DNA of 50,765 bases from SVEL01 sp045123575 (lineage in GTDB: Bacteria > Bacillota > Clostridia > Lachnospirales > Lachnospiraceae), in assembly GCA_045123575.1 (NCBI GenBank), contig JBGVKG010000012.1:1-50765 (forward strand), in the 5' to 3' direction. This document shows, one piece after another, positions 44,701 through 50,765 of this stretch; the stretch's first letter is position 1; each line of letters starts with the position of its first letter. The notes under the pieces were generated by a model. The model saw nothing but the letters and a program-made list of their open reading frames with translations, did not search any database and was not told the origin of the DNA. Both the position numbers and the translations under genes were made by a program.

Positions 44701-44930
44701 ATCTGATAACAGGCATTGATCCAAAGCTGCCACCATATGAAACTAAGCCTATACGTCAGGTGAATCCGAGTCTTCCAGTTGGATTAGAATATATTATATC
44801 TAAATGTGTAGAGTTTAATCCTGATGATAGATATCAAAATTGTGTTGAACTAAAAAAAGATTTGGATAATTATTTAAATATATCACCTAATAAACGAAGC
44901 GGGATATTGAATAAGCTTTTTAAGAGATAA
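41727..44930 (+). CDS. Four-domain fusion: PARG-type macro domain, SGNH hydrolase, FHA domain, Ser/Thr kinase
   Basis: A 1067-residue soluble protein. Residues 1-250 are a bacterial poly(ADP-ribose) glycohydrolase-type macro domain with the GGG-x7-QEE signature (GGG 83-85, catalytic Glu94/95) and RSSNLY. A ~145-residue linker follows. Residues ~393-620 are an SGNH/GDSL esterase (GDS 399-401, GTND 494-497, DGVH with Asp598/His601). TTTVL sits at 658-662, before an FHA domain (~668-760; SRMH, SKNGTW). Residues ~790-1060 are a Hanks kinase with Lys828, HRDIKPAN (Asp925), DFG 943-945 and APEQFGG; its glycine loop is degenerate (NNGAISKMY). No signal peptide or membrane segment. It lies between terminators, just after the T7SS operon, and its kinase is paralogous to the operon kinase. 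A role linking ADP-ribose chemistry to T7SS signalling or defence is inference. Confidence 0.9.
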   Translation: MRNELITCFQDTLQFSKCQLKEDTMASIKSNKVYKENFVSKTVRKDEQAIVRVYEGTTFDNAKNHCEFGRVAVLNFANPEYPGGGVANGAMAQEECLCRSSNLYACISDENVFEEYYGYHRGFDNYFYSDRLIYTKDVTVFKNDDIVPQLLPEDEWFKVDVITCAAPYIAKRKYTNRAALKSLFKSRIKNIFEAAIDNKVDVCVLGAFGCGAFKNPPVIVAKSFHEVIEENNYMSYFKHIVFAIKSTVNGDRFSVCPNISAFEEEFNGFSIEKMGKGFWANIVNSKEMEDVYTITVDEELLVGDIVELKVSHSIVEVKEKDYWVNESFGYSEYVGKEIDFSSEDLLVFTQESVDRIIKKTSSENRKKYYSKIENIMKKKEYRHWFENNPYKNKQFSIFGDSMSTLDGYNPKGYKVFYSGDNSVKSGVIEMKDTWWNKVISFFGGELLRNNSWSGSRVTKLPNHEGLFPSGCSDERTSLLHINDVKPDVIIVYLGTNDWAFGVLTGARISLLGEQDNEFFEYAYDNMLRKLKTNYPNSEIWCCTLSTSYISSRSNFSFPHTYGGTHIEVYNKIIRDVVKENECNLIDLYALNTPYDSIDGVHPTSDGMNTIAKMVINSMIETEEVQFLKCEAGHNTYLAVEENDDSVEENEYVRLNSNTTTVLYSDTIKLAIESSGKEVQFRKDVINVGQSTVSDLSFQDKKTISRMHATFYYENKTWFLKDNNSKNGTWLNGTLIQPGKKYQLAADDVIDLAHTEKLIFYKTKSEFEQSLNVESDNSDGAKREERVDNDLIGMTIEERYTVLNQLNNGAISKMYLVTDERLNKHWALKAYNKARNSNFDLIYQSIIREAQLVMKLDHPMIPRIVDIIDNSKHTFIVREYVEGNDLETIVKIQGPQSIDKVIDWGKQLCDVLTYLHTLSQPHIHRDIKPANIILMPDGRIKLIDFGIMRLYNPNKLADTCCLGTKGYAAPEQFGGRQTDVRTDIYGLGMTLHHLITGIDPKLPPYETKPIRQVNPSLPVGLEYIISKCVEFNPDDRYQNCVELKKDLDNYLNISPNKRSGILNKLFKR

Positions 44931-45001
44931 GAGTTAATAAATTGCTTAGGAATTTTTAAAGTGAAGGCTCATGAAAACAAGCAACAATATCTTGTAACCA
45001 G

Positions 45002-45046
45002 AATAGAAATATGCTATCATATCCATAGCATATTTCTATTTTTTTA
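45002..45046 (+). terminator. Terminator after the fusion gene
   Basis: A perfect 16-bp stem (45002-45017 with 45025-45040), 7-base loop and T run. It cleanly ends the fusion gene transcript. Confidence 0.9.
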
Positions 45047-45156
45047 GCTTAATTGTAGAATATTGTACAATTAAGGTCTGGTGCTAAAATGTCGTACATA
45101 GTCGGAATGTATATTCAAAAGAAATCTATGCTAAATATCCAAAAAAAGAGAAGATA

Positions 45157-45191
45157 GCAAGAGATTTCATATGAGGTAGCAAATCTCTTGC
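45157..45191 (+). other. Small inverted repeat upstream of the Rpn gene
   Basis: GCAAGAGATTT (45157-45167) and AAATCTCTTGC (45181-45191) form a perfect 11-bp stem with a 13-base loop, about 20 bases before the ribosome site of the next gene. No T tail. Apart from this and the terminator at 45002, nothing is seen in 44931-45225. Confidence 0.55.
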
Positions 45192-45225
45192 ACATACATT
45201 ATGTAAGTTGAAAGGAGATTTGTGA

Positions 45226-46068
45226 ATGAAACAAAAGAATAATGATGAACTATTGCTTCGTGAAACTATTGAAGCTAGTTATGAGAAACTGACACTAAAG
45301 GATGACTTTATGTTTGGTAAGGTTATGCAGAATGAAAGAAACTGCATAGATATGTTAGAAAGGTTAACAGGGAATAAGATAGAAGGTATAAAGTCATGCG
45401 TTAATCAAAAGGCAGTGCGCATAACAAATGATAGCAAGGGTGTGCGATATGATGTTTATGTTGAGGATCATAGTGATAATGTATATGATGCCGAAATGCA
45501 GCAGAATGGAAGAAATAAAGACATAGACATGCTTCCTAGGAGGGCCAGATTCTATCAGGGGATGGTCGATTTAAACCTTCTGGAGTCTGGCGGAAACTAT
45601 CGTGAATTGAAAAATAGTTACATCATTTTTATCTGTACCTTCGATCCGTTTGGAAATGGTTTATCTTGCTATGAATTTGAGAATGTATGTAAAGATAATT
45701 CGAAGATTAAGCTACTAGACGGAAGGAAGATACTGATATATAATACAAAAGGAAAAGATATTAATGTAGATAAAAGAACCTTGAGTTTTCTTGAATTTAT
45801 AGAAACAAATAAGGTATGCGATGAGTATACGGAGCGCCTTAGTCAGGATGTGGCGAAGGCACGTATGAATAAGGAATGGAGAGTGGAATATATGAAAACA
45901 TTACTTCATGATATGGATGTAAGAGAAGAAGGTAGAGAAGAAGGCAGAGAAGAAACGACATATGCCATAGTGATGAATATGTTACGAAAAGGCGTGGCTG
46001 TTATAGACATATGTGAGCTTACTGAATGTAGTGAAGAATATGTAGAAGGTTTGAGACAGACTATGTAG
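45226..46068 (+). CDS. Rpn-family PD-(D/E)XK nuclease (transposase_31-like)
   Basis: A 280-residue protein of the Rpn/PDDEXK family, DNA endonucleases linked to recombination and phage defence. The N-terminal KDDFMFGKVMQNE is typical, and the nuclease core shows Asp in YDVYVED and Glu in YDAEMQQNG, giving the D...ExQ version of the active site. The C-terminus has a charged REEGREEGREE stretch and a helical tail (IVMNMLRKGVAVIDICELT), usual for Clostridia copies. There are no inverted repeats that would mark it as a mobile element. AAAGGAG precedes the start. Confidence 0.9.
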   Translation: MKQKNNDELLLRETIEASYEKLTLKDDFMFGKVMQNERNCIDMLERLTGNKIEGIKSCVNQKAVRITNDSKGVRYDVYVEDHSDNVYDAEMQQNGRNKDIDMLPRRARFYQGMVDLNLLESGGNYRELKNSYIIFICTFDPFGNGLSCYEFENVCKDNSKIKLLDGRKILIYNTKGKDINVDKRTLSFLEFIETNKVCDEYTERLSQDVAKARMNKEWRVEYMKTLLHDMDVREEGREEGREETTYAIVMNMLRKGVAVIDICELTECSEEYVEGLRQTM

Positions 46069-46129
46069 TTTGCTGTTTTTTGTACTCAAAGCAAGTGAGA
46101 CTATTAATTGCTAATTTTAAGGAGATATT

Positions 46130-46960
46130 ATGGACATATTAGAAAGAATATCGAAATTTTATAATAAAAACAGGCATTGGATACTAGGTGGTGGATTGCT
46201 GACATTAGCTATTATAGTAACTGTAGCTGTGTTTTTGCTTTTGCCAAAGAGGAAGACAGTTGATGAGAAACTTGCCTTAAGCGAGCAGTACATTAGAGAT
46301 GGAGAGTATCAGCTTGCTTACTATGAGCTAGAGGATATATTGAAGTTTGATGATGAGTGTGTAGAGGCATACAAATATATGGCTATTGCATACGAAGGTC
46401 TAGGAAATATGGCGGATGCCATAGATGTGCTTCGTGAGGGCGTGGTGCAGACAGATTCTACTATGTTAAAGAAGATGCTGGTGGAGCGAGAAGGTAACTT
46501 TATGGTAAGTGATGATGAGCTAGAGGATGACACTTCTTCAAGTGACGAGTCTTCTGATACAGAGTCTACAGCTAATACGACGACACAGTCACCTACAACG
46601 AATAATAAGCCTACGACGACTAAGCCAACAACAACCAAGAAACCTACAACTACTAAGCCAACAACAACCAAAAAACCTACTACTACAGTAGCACCTGAGA
46701 CAGAGACGACAACAGTGGCTACAGAGACTACTAGTACACAGGATTCATCAGATACAGCAGGTGAAACAGAATCTTCTGCGGATGAGACAACAAGTGCAGA
46801 TGAGACAACAAGCTCAGATGAGTCAACAAGTGCAGAAGATACAAGCAGTACAGATGAAACAACAAGTGGAGATGCGACTACAGAAAGTAGTGCAGAGGAA
46901 GATTCATCTTCAGACGTAACAACAACTCCATCGGAAGAAAATTCATCTGAAAATGAATAA
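46130..46960 (+). CDS. Membrane-anchored TPR protein with Thr/Ser-rich stalk
   Basis: A 276-residue protein. One membrane segment near residues 18-37 is preceded by a basic N-terminus, so the bulk should be outside. Residues 43-110 contain one or two TPR-like helical pairs (QYIRDGEYQLAYYELEDIL, AYKYMAIAYEGLGNMADAI). From residue 128 to the end the sequence is low complexity: KPTTT/KKPTTT repeats (about 158-185), then acidic Ser/Thr repeats (DETTSA type). Such stalks often span the wall and may be glycosylated. Function unknown. Confidence 0.78.
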   Translation: MDILERISKFYNKNRHWILGGGLLTLAIIVTVAVFLLLPKRKTVDEKLALSEQYIRDGEYQLAYYELEDILKFDDECVEAYKYMAIAYEGLGNMADAIDVLREGVVQTDSTMLKKMLVEREGNFMVSDDELEDDTSSSDESSDTESTANTTTQSPTTNNKPTTTKPTTTKKPTTTKPTTTKKPTTTVAPETETTTVATETTSTQDSSDTAGETESSADETTSADETTSSDESTSAEDTSSTDETTSGDATTESSAEEDSSSDVTTTPSEENSSENE

Positions 46961-47018
46961 AAAATGATTACTGTGCAAAAATATCCTATGTAAAACAAAT
47001 TGTTATTAGGAGGATATT

Positions 47019-47201
47019 ATGACACAGCTTTCAGAACTTGAATTACAGAACCTTCGTCATCTTATTGGCGGATTTGACACAACACATTGCAAGCTTCAGG
47101 AGTACGCAAACTGTGCAACAGACACACAGATTAAGAACTTCTTTCAGAAGGGTGCTCAGACAGCTATGCAGAATAAAGAACAGTTAATGAAGTTCTTATA
47201 A
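47019..47201 (+). CDS. Small CotF-like / spore-coat-associated helical protein
   Basis: A 60-residue helical protein of a type frequent in Lachnospiraceae (LRHLIGG, H-x-KLQEYA, IKNFFQKGAQ). It pairs with the following CotF-like gene after 18 bases and shares its helical style. A spore coat or general ferritin-like structural role is assumed by family analogy; the genome's ability to sporulate is unknown. Strong AGGAGG. Confidence 0.7.
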   Translation: MTQLSELELQNLRHLIGGFDTTHCKLQEYANCATDTQIKNFFQKGAQTAMQNKEQLMKFL

Positions 47202-47219
47202 GATTAGGAGGTTTTGGAT

Positions 47220-47483
47220 ATGCAGATGCAGGAAAAGACAATGGTAAATGATGTGCTTGCTGGTATGAATGGTGAGCTTGTTAGATATGGTGAGATGATT
47301 CCACAGACAGAGAATAAGGAGCTTAAGTCTACTTTAAAGCAACTCAGAAATGCTTGTGAGATGTCTCAGGAAGAGTTATATCAGATGGCTAGAGAAAAGG
47401 CATATTATGTGCCAGCTAGTGCAGCAGCTAAGGAAGATATAGAGCATGTGAAGTCTTTATACTCACAGAATTCTATGATGTAA
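47220..47483 (+). CDS. Spore coat protein CotF-like
   Basis: An 87-residue protein resembling the Coat_F family: KTMVNDVLAGMNGELVRYGEMI, then a helix with CEMSQEELYQMAREKAYYVPA. An in-frame TTG at 47214 precedes ATG 47220; AGGAGG at 47206-47211 gives an 8-base gap to ATG 47220, so that start is chosen. A terminator follows. Confidence 0.8.
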   Translation: MQMQEKTMVNDVLAGMNGELVRYGEMIPQTENKELKSTLKQLRNACEMSQEELYQMAREKAYYVPASAAAKEDIEHVKSLYSQNSMM

Positions 47484-47511
47484 TTAAATATTTAATTAGA
47501 CGGGTATATTG

Positions 47512-47544
47512 GGCCTGTGGCGGTTGTTCTGCCACAGGCTTTTG
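47512..47544 (+). terminator. Terminator after the CotF-like gene
   Basis: GCCTGTGGC (47513-47521) pairs with GCCACAGGC (47531-47539) around a 9-base loop and is followed by TTTT. A perfect 18-base palindrome (47481-47498) overlaps the preceding stop codon. Confidence 0.85.
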
Positions 47545-47651
47545 TCTGCTAATTCGGGTTGAGGGGATGGAAAAAGTGTAGATGAATCACGAGATAAGGT
47601 CGGAAAAATGCATAAATAGGATAAGTTGGCGAGCATTTGAAAAAATAGTAA

Positions 47652-47707
47652 TTGACAATATTAAACATTTATTATAATATAACGTATGAACAATTATTCA
47701 TACGTTA
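47652..47707 (+). promoter_or_regulatory. Promoter and SmtB/CadC-type operator of the metal-resistance operon
   Basis: TTGACA (47652-47657) is followed by TATAAT (47673-47678; 15-base spacer) or TAATAT (47675-47680; 17-base spacer). Directly downstream is a perfect 11-6-11 inverted repeat (47680-47707) whose core ATGAACAATTATTCAT matches the TGAAC-x6-type operators of the SmtB/CzrA/CadC family. Binding there would cover the transcription start and block both downstream genes until metal is bound. Confidence 0.82.
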
Positions 47708-47727
47708 GCAAGAAGGAGGATACATAC

Positions 47728-48087
47728 ATGGAAAAGCATCATGAGGAAATGTGCGATTATATACACGTGCATAAGGATATAGTAGATAAAGTAAACGAAA
47801 GTATGCCAGAGGAAGAGGTATTATTTGATCTTGCAGAGTTTTTTAAGGTATTTGCAGATTCGACAAGAATAAAGATATTATATGTGTTGCTTCAGTCGGA
47901 AATGTGTGTATGCGATATAGGTCAAATACTTGGCATCAGTCAATCGGCTGTGTCACATCAGTTACGAGTGCTAAAGCAGATGAGATTAGTTAAGTATAGG
48001 AAAGAAGGTAAGTCGATTTTCTATTCATTGTCAGATAAACACATAGAACTTATATTGAGTCAAGGTATAGAGCATATTGCTGAGTAG
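47728..48087 (+). CDS. ArsR/SmtB-family metal-sensing repressor
   Basis: A 119-residue winged-helix repressor. The recognition helix is ISQSAVSHQLRVL. Two metal sites are predicted: alpha3N, from CVC in EMCVCDIG plus an N-terminal Cys/His cluster, as in CadC; and alpha5, from D-x-H and H-x-x-E in SDKHIELILSQGIEHIAE, with exactly the spacing of SmtB (Asp104/His106/His117/Glu120). Cd/Pb/Zn sensing is therefore likely. The frame is open to 47686 inside the operator, but AAGGAGG at 47712-47718 marks ATG 47728. The ATPase gene follows after 11 bases. Confidence 0.93.
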   Translation: MEKHHEEMCDYIHVHKDIVDKVNESMPEEEVLFDLAEFFKVFADSTRIKILYVLLQSEMCVCDIGQILGISQSAVSHQLRVLKQMRLVKYRKEGKSIFYSLSDKHIELILSQGIEHIAE

Positions 48088-48098
48088 GAGGATGTATT

Positions 48099-50279
48099 AT
48101 GGAAGATAAGAAAACTTGCTGTTGCGGATGCAGCGAACATAACCACAATGAAGAGCATGAACATATTCATGATCATAAAAATGAGCATAATCATCATGAA
48201 GATAGCCATCGTAAACATAGCCACGAGGAACCTAGTCACGGCTGTGGATGTGGTCATGAACACAAGGAACCTAGTCACGGCTGTGGATGTGGTCATGATC
48301 ACGAGGAACATAGTCACGGATGTGGGTGTGGTCACGATCATGAGCATGGTGGAGAGGTTGAAAAGAGTGAGATAGCAAAGATACTAATAGGTGTTGCGGT
48401 ATTTGTAGCAGCCTTATTTGCAGAAGGAAATGTATTGGAGTTATCTAAGTTATTTAATATAAGTCTTGCGACTACGGAGACATTAGCTCTAGTGTTGTTT
48501 CTAGTGGCGTATTTTATCATAGGTGGAGAGGTTGTAAGGGGCGCCGTTAGAAACATTATGAAGGGGCGTGTGTTTGACGAGAATTTCCTTATGAGTGTAG
48601 CTACTATAGGTGCATTTTTTATAGGGGAGTACCCAGAAGCAGTCGCAGTTATGATATTTTATCAAGTGGGAGAGTTGTTTCAGGATTATGCTGTCGGAAA
48701 ATCTAGAAAGTCTATCGCAGCACTTATGGATATAAGACCTGATGTTGTTTATGTGAAGCTTAATGACGGTTCTATAGTTAAGAAGGAGCCTAAGGATGTT
48801 AGAATAGGGCAGATTATTGTCGTAAAACCGGGAGAAAAGGTAGCCCTAGACGGAAAACTTGCAAAGGGTGAGGGTACCATAGATACTAAGGCTCTTACAG
48901 GTGAAAGCTTACCAAGAGAGGTGTCAGTAGGAGATAGTATTATCAGTGGTTCTATCAGTATAAATGGTGTACTTGAGATAGAGGTAGAGAAGGAATTTTC
49001 TGAGTCCACTGTATCAAAGATTCTTGAGCTAGTAGAGAATGCGAGCTCAAAGAAGGCTGAGTCAGAGAGGTTTATAACTAAATTTGCCAGATATTATACA
49101 CCTGTTGTTGTGTGTATAGCAGTGGCATTGGCAGTTATTCCACCACTTTTTATAGGGGCAAATAGTCAGGCTGTGTGGAGTGACTGGGTATACAGAGCAC
49201 TTAGCTTCCTCGTAATATCATGTCCATGTGCCCTTGTTATATCAGTTCCATTGAGCTTCTTTGGAGGTCTAGGTGGAGCTTCTACAAAGGGTATACTTAT
49301 TAAGGGAAGCAACTATATAGAGGCATTATCTAAGTGTGATACAGTGGTATTTGACAAGACAGGCACACTTACAAAAGGTAATTTTAAGGTATCTAAGGTA
49401 GATGTTACAGGGGATATAGATGAGCTGGGATTACTTGCTATGGCGGCAGAGGCAGAGCTATATTCAAATCATCCAATAGCATTATCTATAAAAGATTATC
49501 TAAAATCGTATGATAAGGATATATATACTAAAATAGAGGCAGCAGCAGATGCGTCACATTATGAAGAAATAGCTGGTCATGGTATAAGAGTGTCAAAGGA
49601 CAATGAAATCTTATATGCAGGTAGTGCAAGACTGATGGATAAGTTTAATATATCTTATGAGCCAGTAAATGCTCTAGGAACAGTAGTATATGTTGCAAGA
49701 AATGAAGCATATCTTGGTGCAATCGTCATAGAAGATGAGATAAAGGATGATGCATCAGAGGCTATAAAGGGCTTATCTACGGTAGATGTATCAAAGACAG
49801 TAATGCTTACTGGTGATAAGAGGGATATAGCAGAGCATGTTGCAGGTATACTTGGTGTAAGTGAGGTTCATAGTCAGCTTCTTCCAGCAGATAAGGTATC
49901 AAAGGTAGAGGAACTGTTAATGGCTCAGAATCCTAAAGGAAAGCTGGCATTTGTAGGCGATGGCATCAACGATGCACCAGTTCTAGCTAGAGCTGACATA
50001 GGCATAGCTATGGGTGGTTTAGGACAGGATGCAGCCATAGAAGCTGCTGATGTAGTGCTTATGGATGATAAGCCATCAAATATTGTCAAAGCTATAAAGA
50101 TAGCAAAAAAGACCATGAGAATAGTTAGACAAAATATAGTATTTGCCATAGCTGTAAAGGTAGGAGTGCTCGTACTTTCTGCACTTGGTATGACATCTAT
50201 GTGGTATGCGGTGTTTGCGGATGTGGGAGTAAGCTTTATCGCAATATTGAATGCGCTGAGAGCTATGCGACAGAGATAA
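48099..50279 (+). CDS. Heavy-metal (Zn/Cd/Pb) exporting P1B-type ATPase with His/Cys-rich N-terminus
   Basis: A 726-residue P1B ATPase that exports soft divalent metals. The first ~85 residues are a His/Cys-rich tail with three 13-residue repeats around SHGCGCGH in place of the usual HMA ferredoxin-like domain. Eight membrane segments, the CPC metal motif (ISCPCALVIS), the phosphorylation site DKTGTLTKG, the class-typical SNHPIA, and hinge GDGINDAPVLARADIGIAMGG are intact. CPC plus the CadC/SmtB repressor points to Zn2+/Cd2+/Pb2+ rather than Cu+. It is the second gene of the ArsR operon. Confidence 0.94.
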   Translation: MEDKKTCCCGCSEHNHNEEHEHIHDHKNEHNHHEDSHRKHSHEEPSHGCGCGHEHKEPSHGCGCGHDHEEHSHGCGCGHDHEHGGEVEKSEIAKILIGVAVFVAALFAEGNVLELSKLFNISLATTETLALVLFLVAYFIIGGEVVRGAVRNIMKGRVFDENFLMSVATIGAFFIGEYPEAVAVMIFYQVGELFQDYAVGKSRKSIAALMDIRPDVVYVKLNDGSIVKKEPKDVRIGQIIVVKPGEKVALDGKLAKGEGTIDTKALTGESLPREVSVGDSIISGSISINGVLEIEVEKEFSESTVSKILELVENASSKKAESERFITKFARYYTPVVVCIAVALAVIPPLFIGANSQAVWSDWVYRALSFLVISCPCALVISVPLSFFGGLGGASTKGILIKGSNYIEALSKCDTVVFDKTGTLTKGNFKVSKVDVTGDIDELGLLAMAAEAELYSNHPIALSIKDYLKSYDKDIYTKIEAAADASHYEEIAGHGIRVSKDNEILYAGSARLMDKFNISYEPVNALGTVVYVARNEAYLGAIVIEDEIKDDASEAIKGLSTVDVSKTVMLTGDKRDIAEHVAGILGVSEVHSQLLPADKVSKVEELLMAQNPKGKLAFVGDGINDAPVLARADIGIAMGGLGQDAAIEAADVVLMDDKPSNIVKAIKIAKKTMRIVRQNIVFAIAVKVGVLVLSALGMTSMWYAVFADVGVSFIAILNALRAMRQR
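48231..48347 (+). repeat. Three tandem 39-bp coding repeats (13-residue metal-binding units)
   Basis: Units begin at 48231, 48270 and 48309 (exact 39-base period). The first two are almost identical, the third has diverged. Each encodes SHGCGCGH plus an acidic/His tail. Copy number may vary between strains by slippage. Confidence 0.88.
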
Positions 50280-50298
50280 ATTCTGGTTTGTATTACTG

Positions 50299-50396
50299 AA
50301 AGAACTTCGAGTAAGAATGCTACAGTTTTATTCTAGGTTGCGAGTACTAGATTTTCTACATGAATAAAACTTGCATTATTCTTACTTGAAGTTCTT
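50299..50396 (+). terminator. Long inverted repeat after the metal ATPase, probable terminator
   Basis: Arms 50299-50333 and 50362-50396 (35 bases) are inverted repeats with few mismatches, beginning AAAGAACTTC and ending GAAGTTCTTT with a short T run. The large size and 28-base loop are unusual for a simple terminator. It is the first of several structures in the 486-base gene-free stretch that ends the window. Confidence 0.65.
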
Positions 50397-50399
50397 TTT

Positions 50400-50519
50400 A
50401 AGTAGAATTTATCATTTTTTCTTACCTTTACAAACCATTTAGATTGTAAAGGTAGACTTTCCAAGCTGAATTCACCATTTTTTCTTACTTTTGCATACTA
50501 TTTAGTTTGTATAGGTAGA
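50400..50519. repeat. Two tandem ~57-bp units, each with a hairpin
   Basis: Units at 50400-50456 and 50463-50519 share CATTTTTTCTTAC and end in AGGTAGA; period 63 bases. The first has a perfect ACCTTTACAA/TTGTAAAGGT stem; the second has a decayed version. Non-coding. Confidence 0.68.
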
Positions 50520-50708
50520 AATGATGAGCTATACCACCGGTTTCAAATTACAACTGCATAATGAGTTACATCTGTTTACAGGCGCAGCGCCACTGCTCTT
50601 GATAAATAATGATTATGTAGATATGGCGTAGGTGTTAAGGATATAGTTTTATTCATGTGGAAGGCAATTAGATTATCTTAGGGCTTTGCAATTGAATAAA
50701 CTAGCAAT

Positions 50709-50765
50709 CTTCTGACACGATGTCAGAAGAAGCCTCCTCCGAGCCACGGATGGCGAGTAGGAGGC
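50709..50765. repeat. Paired GC-rich hairpins at the window edge
   Basis: CTTCTGACA/TGTCAGAAG (9-bp stem, 50709-50729) is followed at once by GCCTCCT (50732-50738) pairing with AGGAGGC (50759-50765), with an inner GCCA/TGGC stem. Composition is richer in G+C than the surroundings. The structure probably continues beyond the window. Bases 50520-50708 show no gene or clear motif. Confidence 0.55.

Noticed and set aside
46321..46998. Long minus-strand frame opposite the Thr-rich protein
   Set aside because: It is a Val/Ser low-complexity mirror of the ACA/GAC-rich repeats, with no ribosome site or family.
48099..50279. Copper-exporting ATPase for the P1B pump
   Set aside because: It has CPC, but no GMTCxxC domain, and its operon repressor is SmtB/CadC-type rather than CsoR or CopY.
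1..50765. CRISPR arrays, tRNA, rRNA, phage or complete IS elements
   Set aside because: I saw no regular repeat-spacer array, no cloverleaf-like tRNA, no rRNA sequence and no DDE transposase with terminal repeats; the 603-bp element has ends but no transposase.

Overview
The window looks like the chromosome of a low-GC, motile (two chemoreceptors), fermentative anaerobic Firmicute, most likely a Lachnospiraceae member. The reasons are AT-rich DNA, AGGAGG-type ribosome sites, meso-DAP peptidoglycan genes (dapF, murE with a DNPR motif), L-lactate dehydrogenase, CotF-like small proteins and a Firmicutes-type (EssC/YukD) type VII secretion locus. Genus is not decidable from the sequence alone.

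Layout. 1-274: part of a repeated intergenic element. 368-3615: patatin-like lipase, dapF, murE. 3643-10055: a soluble CZB chemoreceptor, a Csp-like subtilase, L-LDH and a membrane chemoreceptor. 10122-14375: a yybP-ykoY-type (Mn2+) riboswitch with an overlapping terminator, a P2-type cation ATPase, then pyruvate kinase. 14380-14982: a 603-bp palindromic element with perfect 25-bp terminal inverted repeats. 15093-17743: pyridoxal kinase overlapping an ECF S component, a radical SAM protein, and a small membrane protein.

17846-44930 is the accessory heart of the window. A divergent XRE regulator faces a long + strand type VII secretion (T7SS) operon: essC, yukD, two WXG100 genes, a lipoprotein, a membrane protein, an FHA/zinc-ribbon protein, a PP2C phosphatase and a membrane Ser/Thr kinase. 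It continues with two membrane proteins, a 2000-residue surface adhesin, a zinc-ribbon membrane protein, and an effector module. That module holds a lipoprotein, a DUF2974-type lipase with a C-terminal helical domain, a small helical protein, two more WXG100 proteins and a membrane protein, and it ends at a strong terminator. Next is a stand-alone gene for a 1067-residue fusion of PARG-type macro domain, SGNH hydrolase, FHA domain and Ser/Thr kinase. I recognise no described protein with this architecture and consider it the most notable item here.

The T7SS region appears built around phosphothreonine signalling: two kinases, one phosphatase and three FHA proteins (EssC, the DUF6382-like FHA protein, the fusion). 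Short TTVL-type motifs recur in three of its proteins and fit the pT+3 rule for FHA ligands. The WXG100 proteins form two paralogous pairs, each with one Y-x3-E and one Y-x3-Q tail. The lipase module resembles the reverse-domain T7SS lipase arrangement known for Staphylococcus aureus TslA.

45226-50279: an Rpn-type nuclease, a TPR protein with a Thr-rich stalk, two CotF-like small proteins, and a metal-resistance operon (SmtB/CadC-type ArsR repressor with operator, His-rich Zn/Cd/Pb-type ATPase). 50280-50765 is non-coding and full of hairpins and repeats.
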